A program made the translations under genes and the position numbers. A model generated the notes under the pieces. That model did no database searches. It saw nothing but the letters and a program-made list of their open reading frames with translations, and was not told where the DNA came from. A stretch of 64,000 bases of DNA from Liolophura sinensis (Eukaryota; Mollusca; Polyplacophora; Chitonida; Chitonidae), in the NCBI RefSeq assembly GCF_032854445.1, contig NC_088300.1, forward strand, positions 12,495,191-12,559,190, read 5' to 3'. Every line of letters begins with the position of its first letter. The stretch's first letter is position 1. This document shows, one piece after another, positions 58,872 through 64,000 of this stretch.

Positions 58872-59678
58872 TGTCACACAAAATTTTGTAATGATGTCAG
58901 TGCTCTTGGACTAAATTATAACAATATCTGCTGTAAGTTATAGTTAAAAAAATTCAGAATAACTGGTGTATAGTACATGTGTGTAGGCCTTAGCCTAGAC
59001 TGAGACAGTCATAAATTTGGGGTACTTGCCACTTGAACTTGAGAGAAGGTCAGTGAAAGTAATGTAAAAGTCTTTTCAACTTTGGGCGACTTCAAGAAAA
59101 TCTTTCAAAATTTCAAAAAATCTTCAAGCCTCTATATCTCTCCTCTTAGAGAGGATATCTAACAGATTTAGCAGTTTCCTTGGTCTGATATACTGTAAAG
59201 CATGACATGTTATCTTTAAGGTAGGTCATTTGAGCTTCTGATCATCAATAACATTACCAAAATCTTTCTCTGGCAAAACCTCACTGGTGTCAGTTGTTGA
59301 TACTGAGCCAGCAAAGAAAATTACATGGGAATGACTGCAGCAAGCATTCTGGAAATATTAGAAATAAGTTCCCTAATGCTTTGAGCTGTCAGAATAATAC
59401 ATGTGGCCATGTCAAAGTGCAAAATAAAAACAGCTATAATTTTGTTGAAAATGGTTAAGCCAAATCTTGAACTTGATCTGTAACTTGTACTTGTAAAAAA
59501 AAAAAAATGTCCAGAAAGCTATTTTCTCTCAGAAAGTTGAAAGGTCACTTGTATCCTTAAACCTGTATATTCTTGGGTATAAAACTATCAACAATCCTAT
59601 GTATTTATAAGTATTCATATATATGCATTTCAGTACACGATTAAAAAATATATATACACATTTTCTTTTTAATTTCAG
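58872..59678. other. Interval between two divergent candidate genes
   Basis: It contains no other feature that I recognise. It would include the upstream region or first intron of the F-box/WD40 gene. Confidence 0.35.
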
Positions 59679-59693
59679 AAAACAAATTTCTTC

Positions 59694-59842
59694 ATGGCTT
59701 ATGAAGCAAAAATGGACTTTGTGCATTATCTTCCTCATGAACTTACTCTCAAAATTTTGTTTTACTTGACGCCCTCTGAATTGAGTAAGTTTTCTGCATG
59801 CTGTTTTGCTTGGAGAGAAATTGCTAACACTGATTCCTTGTG
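59694..59842 (+). CDS. F-box exon of an F-box/WD40-repeat protein (5' end)
   Basis: A strong acceptor (CTTTTTAATTTCAG, AG at 59677-59678) opens the exon. The first ATG is at 59694, with a second in frame at 59712, so translation probably starts here and an untranslated exon lies upstream. The 49 codons hold an F-box: FVHYLPHELTLKILFYL, TPSELSKFSACC, FAWREIANTDSLW. F-boxes bind SKP1 and recruit substrates held by the WD40 propeller to the SCF ubiquitin ligase. The donor TG|GTAAGT at 59843 leaves two bases of a Trp codon, completed by the G at 61030. The exact FBXW orthologue was not determined, so no symbol is given. Confidence 0.85.
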
Positions 59843-59844
59843 GT

Positions 59845-61029
59845 AAGTTTTAACCTTCAGTTATATTAGTACGAGAAAAATTAAAGATGTAAATGATCTG
59901 CATCAAATGGAAATATTAATACATGACTATTTAATAAATTTTCTTTTTACCTATATGATTTTGCCTGAAGCTACACTTACATATGCAATCCACTTTGGAC
60001 AAAGAGGTTGATGAAAAAGGGTAAAGCTCAGCCCTAACATTTTGTAAGTGCAGTACCGTTCATGTTAAAAAAAAAGGTTGATACTGTATTTGTATTTGAA
60101 TTACATGAAATAAATGGTGGATGTAAGGGAAATTCTCTGTCACTACATGGCAATATCAAGTTCGGGCAGATCTCTATTTTTTCAATTCTGGCAGGCTGCT
60201 TCATTGCACAAATGGGTCAGTAAACCAGATGCCATTAACATAAACGTGCATGTTGTACCGTTCTGTTTGCCAGGCTTCACCACTGTATGTGTCATGGGTG
60301 GTTACATTATGGGATATCAGGACAGATCCTCAGAGAGACATCCCTGTTTCCCAAGGAGACAAATGTATCAGGAAATTCCCCTGTCTTTTATCTTTGGGGT
60401 ATGTCAAGAGGAAGTACAACCAGAAACTGATACTTAAAAACCTAATAGCTATATACATGTTTTATTTCCAGTGTCATCTCTTATTTTGGCTTTTAAAACC
60501 ATGCATGTACATATAGTGTTTTATGTTGGGAGATTTGAAGTATGCACCAAGAGGTCCAGCTTGGAGTAGAAAAAACAAAATGTATCATTGGTTTGGCCTG
60601 CTATGTTAAAGGCAGGAATAAGTTCGGCAACTTTCCCATTTTGTATTTTCCCATAGTGTTGATCGGGATACTAACAGAAAGGCAAATGACTTTGTTTTGT
60701 CCTGATGACCACTAATGACCTCAAGTGACCAATGAGATTCATGACAGTCACCAATCCTACAATATTCCTCCACACCTGTTTGGCTCAGCGGACACATTTT
60801 CTACCCCTAAGGGGTATCCAAACAGACAAAGGCTGGAAATATTAATAAAAGTGTGTATCATGGCGTACACATTTTGAAGCTCCAGGCTAGAATAGAGGAT
60901 GACTTCATACTCCAGCCATGCCATAATCAGTATATATCAGGACAGTGCTGCTGTTGTGCGTTATGACAATTTTGGCTTTCATCATGCATATTGCCTTTTG
61001 TCTGCTCTGTTTTGCTTGATAATGCACAG
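59845..61029. other. Intron 1 of the F-box/WD40 gene, with a WD40-like relic
   Basis: AT-rich intron. The only notable content is the broken WD40-like segment at 60255-60440, listed separately. Confidence 0.5.
60255..60440 (+). pseudogene. WD40-like coding relic inside the intron
   Basis: One plus-strand frame reads VTLWDIRTDPQRDIPVSQGD followed by KCIRKFPC. It carries the WD dipeptide in the normal end-of-blade context (L-W-D-I-R-T). The other frame just before it reads TTVCVMGGY, as expected for the preceding strand of the same blade, so a small deletion appears to have shifted the frame. No usable splice sites bound it. It may be a decayed copy of a blade from this or another WD40 gene. 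Confidence 0.4.
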
Positions 61030-61073
61030 GGCCACAAAAGATTGTTTGATGCATAATTCACAGTCATTAAACG
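61030..61073 (+). CDS. Small linker exon of the F-box/WD40 gene
   Basis: The acceptor GATAATGCACAG follows a pyrimidine-rich stretch (AG at 61028-61029). The donor is AACG|GTATGA (GT at 61074-61075). At 44 nt, the exon supplies the last base of the split Trp codon, then encodes ATKDCLMHNSQSLN. It leaves one base, which joins TA of the next exon as Val. Skipping it would put a stop into exon 61693-61845, so a phase-correcting exon is needed, and this is the only one I found that fits both ends. Confidence 0.6.
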
Positions 61074-61692
61074 GTATGATATGAAGAGATCCCATTGTAC
61101 CTTGGTTTGACCTGTTATTATAATATTACATAACAAGCCTGATTCAACATCATATCTATGCCGCTAATGTCATGTGTCATGAAAACCGAACGGGTCTGGC
61201 CGAATAGGGGCGTATATGGGAAATAGACCGAATGGGGCGGGTGTATACTGTAGAGACACCATTCACCGGACTCAGGGCACTTCAAGGGTGTACACAGAGT
61301 TCTGAGCAAGATCAACGATGACTAAATGTCTGAAAAAATCCAACAGTTGATAGAAAATGTGCATAATATAGAGGGGTTATTAACTTTTATAGAGGGGTAT
61401 AAAAGTACCCCCAAAATGAATTCCAGAGCATAATTTTCTTCATTTTGCGTCAATCTTTGTTTTATAGTTGCTTTTCATGTATCCTTTAAATGGCTGCCAT
61501 GGTGCTTTTAGCAACAAGTAGCCATATAAGTGTCTATGTCAGTTTACATGCACATATGTAGTTGTTACAATGTATGATAATTTTCACATACTAAGTTATC
61601 AGTACATACTTAACTTTATGGTAGATACATTTTTGAGGTATCAGCCCTTGTAGTGGTAATGTTGTAATTTTATGTTGTGTCTTTCTATCCAG

Positions 61693-61845
61693 TACCAGAG
61701 ACAACTCGATTAAAGCCAATATGTAAGTGGAAACATATCTTCCTCCGCATGACTCATCTGTCGCAGAATTGGGCAAAGGGACGCTACTCTGTCGCCCCAA
61801 TTCTGCGTGGGCACAAAGAGAAAGTCACAGCAATGGATTGCAATG
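61693..61845 (+). CDS. Linker and first WD40 strand exon of the F-box/WD40 gene
   Basis: The acceptor is TTTCTATCCAG (AG at 61691-61692) and the donor is AATG|GTTGAG (GT at 61846-61847). The peptide has the helical linker typical of FBXW proteins (ICKWKHIFLRMTHLSQNWAK) and then the start of the propeller: APILRGHKEKVTAMDCN, with the GH dipeptide that opens a WD repeat. It ends in phase 1. The W-K-x-x-F...NW-x-x-G pattern before GH is shared with FBXW7-like and other FBXW proteins. Confidence 0.85.
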
Positions 61846-62524
61846 GTTGAGTAGAATTTCAGTTCTGTGGCTTTTTCTATCTTTGGTTTGTAGTGGTTAG
61901 AAATCTATTATTTAACATGCATGCAGTAGACCAAGCAGTGTACACAGTGCATAATCACATGCTTTACGTAGTTTCTTTCCATTCTACATTATTGATAGGG
62001 TTCAAGCATGTGATCTTTACTGTTATTGTCACTTGATTCTTTTTATTGCACTGTTGGTTCAAGAAAGGGAAATGAATGCATTCAATGTCACATGGCTACA
62101 CTTCAGAAACTTAGTGTGTTGTTAAATGAAATGCAGGGAAGGAAAAAAATTTTTGTGAATCTAGATCTTAACAGATAATATTTCACTAGTTGAGTCTAAG
62201 ATAATACAGCTCACTAAGGTTCTAGCTTGTTTGCATTTACTGTTGTGAAGATTGTCAAGTACTCAGGAATGTTTGATTCTGATTTATCCCAGTTGCCAAC
62301 ACTACCTCAATTCCCTCATTACCCATCCCTCAATACCCATCCACACTTCCTGAGAATGTTGCTTATGTTGTATATTAAATGCTAAGAACTCCAGTTGTTG
62401 TTTTATCATTAGGCCTGTGCATCAAAAGCAGCCAGTCAAATTAAGTAGTAATTCACTGGGTTGGTGATTACTATATGTGACCCTAATTCATTAATTTATA
62501 ATGATGTTTCCTGTATATTTTTAG

Positions 62525-62643
62525 GCCGGACATTGGTCAGTGGGAGTGAGGACAGATCTGTGTGTATCTGGGATGTTGCATCTTGTACATGTATACATAG
62601 ACTAAATGTCCACTCTGACACAGTTACTGCCATCAAATTGAAA
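62525..62643 (+). CDS. WD40 repeat exon of the F-box/WD40 gene
   Basis: The acceptor TATATTTTTAG (AG at 62523-62524) and the strong donor AAA|GTAAGT (GT at 62644-62645) bound 119 nt. The exon completes a Gly codon and encodes RTLVSGSEDRSVCIWDV, a canonical blade with S-x-D and terminal WD. It then gives CTCIHRLNVHSDTVTAIKLK, the next blade's start with H-S in place of GH. It ends in phase 0. The rest of the propeller must lie beyond the window, past the 65-bp minisatellite that begins about 50 bp downstream. Confidence 0.9.
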
Positions 62644-62689
62644 GTAAGTTTGTCTTCAAGATTTTGGACATCTCAGTATGCTTAAGAAC

Positions 62690-64000
62690 AGCTGTACCAG
62701 CTATGTGGTACCTTCCCCTAGCTGGGGCCCATGCTGTATTGACCAATGTACCAGATATGTGGTACCTTTCCCTTGCAGTATGGAGACTGGGGCCCATGCT
62801 GTATTGACCAATGTACCAGATATGTGGTACCTTTCCCTTGCAGTATGGGGACTGGGGCCCATGCTGTATTGACCAATGTACCAGATATGTGGTACCTTTC
62901 CCTTGCAGTATGGAGACTGGGGCCCATGCTGAATTGACCAGTGTACCAGCTATGTGGTACCTTTCCCTTGCAGTATGGAGACTGGGGCCCATGCTGAACT
63001 GACCAGTTTACCAGCTATGTGGTACCTTTCCCTTGCAGTATGGGGACTGGGGCCCATGCTGAACTGACCAGTTTACCAGCTATGTGGTACCTTTCCCTTG
63101 CAGTATGGAGACTGGGGCCCATGCTGAATTGACCAATGTACAAGCTATGTGGTACCTTTCCCTTGCAGTATGGGGACTGGGGCCCATGCTGAACTGACCA
63201 GTGTACCAGCTATGTGGTACCTTTCCCTTGCAGTATGGAGACTGGGACCCATGCTGAATTGACCAGTGTACCAGCTATGTGGTACCTTTCCCTTGCAGTA
63301 TGGAGACTGGGACCCATGCTGAACTGACCAGTTTACCAGCTATGTGGTACCTTTCCCTTGCAGTATGGAGACTGGGACCCATGCTGAATTGACCAGTGTA
63401 CCAGCTATGTGGTACCTTTCCCTTGCAGTATGGAGACTGGGGCCCATGCTGAACTGACCAGTTTACCAGCTATGTGGTACCTTTCCCTTGCAGTATGGAG
63501 ACTGGGGCCCATGCTGAATTGACCAGTGTACCAGATATGTGGTACCTTTCCCTTGCAGTATGGGGACTGGGACCCATGCTGAACTGACCAGTTTACCAGC
63601 TATGTGGTACCTTTCCCTTGCAGTATGGAGACTGGGACCCATGCTGAATTGACCAGTGTACCAGCTATGTGGTACCTTTCCCTTGCAGTATGGAGACTGG
63701 GGCCCATGCTGAACTGACCAGTTTACCAGCTATGTGGTACCTTTCCCTTGCAGTATGGAGACTGGGGCCCATGCTGAATTGACCAGTGTACCAGCTATGT
63801 GGTACCTTTTCCTTGCAGTATGGAGACTGGGGCCCATGCTGAATTGACCAGTGTACCAGCTATGTGGTACCTTTCCCTTGCAGTATGGAGACTGGGGCCC
63901 ATGCTGAACTGACCAGTTTACCAGCTATGTGGTACCTTTCCCTTGCAGTATGGAGACTGGGGCCCATGCTGAATTGACCAATGTACAAGCTATGTGGTAC
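62690..64000 (+). repeat. 65-bp minisatellite, about 20 copies, runs off the window
   Basis: The unit is composed of cagtatggagactggggccc, atgctgaattgaccagtgta and ccagctatgtggtacctttc plus ccttg. The string cttgcag recurs at an exact 65-nt spacing, with cag from 62776 to 63946 (19 times) and no indel. The first unit is diverged. Each unit carries a good 3' splice-site-like ACCTTTCCCTTGCAG in the sense of the host gene. Substitutions mark sub-types (gaattgaccagtgta versus gaactgaccagttta), which alternate in pairs and suggest 130-bp block duplication. Confidence 0.96.

Overview
This is eukaryotic, intron-rich, repeat-dense DNA. The most likely source is a marine lophotrochozoan such as a mollusc: there are two tRNA-derived SINE families, one with the AAATATTCTTGAGTACGGC-type 3' end, a Penelope-like element, a Crypton/DUF3504 tyrosine recombinase, a Tc1/mariner remnant, and many TACATGTA motifs. 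The taxon is an inference. I saw no bacterial operons, rRNA, CRISPR array or bona fide tRNA gene.

Two genes can be partly assembled from conserved peptides plus splice sites whose phases agree. (1) On the minus strand, three 5' exons of a B3GALNT2-like beta-1,3-N-acetylgalactosaminyltransferase lie at 50383-50272, 43953-43836 and 16279-16179. They encode the signal anchor and the start of the GT31 domain. The remaining exons were not found and probably lie left of the window. Introns 1 and 2 (about 6.3 and 27.6 kb) hold most of the repeats. (2) On the plus strand at the right end, four 5' exons of an F-box/WD40 protein lie at 59694-59842, 61030-61073, 61693-61845 and 62525-62643. The gene runs off the window inside a minisatellite. 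Three further exon-like or open segments (1153-1276, 58685-58858 and 49764-50100, all minus) look coding but were not recognised.

About a fifth of the window (roughly 12.5 kb) is minisatellite: 19 bp at 2.4-3.9 kb, 86-90 bp at 4.1-4.7 kb, 37 bp at 12.0-12.3 kb, 36 bp at 16.26-17.05 kb, 20 bp at 27.0 kb, 34 bp at 29.4-30.8 kb, 57 bp at 31.4-33.1 kb, a compound 30/46 bp array at 33.2-34.3 kb, 58 bp at 44.7-46.8 kb, about 47 bp and 51 bp at 53.6-55.6 kb, and 65 bp from 62.7 kb to the end.

The most striking observation is the 36-bp array. Its unit contains the 3' splice site and first codons of B3GALNT2-like exon 3. There are 21 acceptor-like copies in exact 36-nt register, all in the same reading frame as the exon, with no stop. 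Any of the tandem acceptors would therefore give an in-frame protein differing by multiples of 12 residues. The 65-bp array in the F-box/WD40 gene and the 86-90 bp array also carry splice-site-like motifs in every unit or most units. Other points of note are a 38-nt perfect palindrome, a pair of ~1.4 kb dispersed repeats of which one carries a datable SINE insertion, and minisatellites ending in inverted units.
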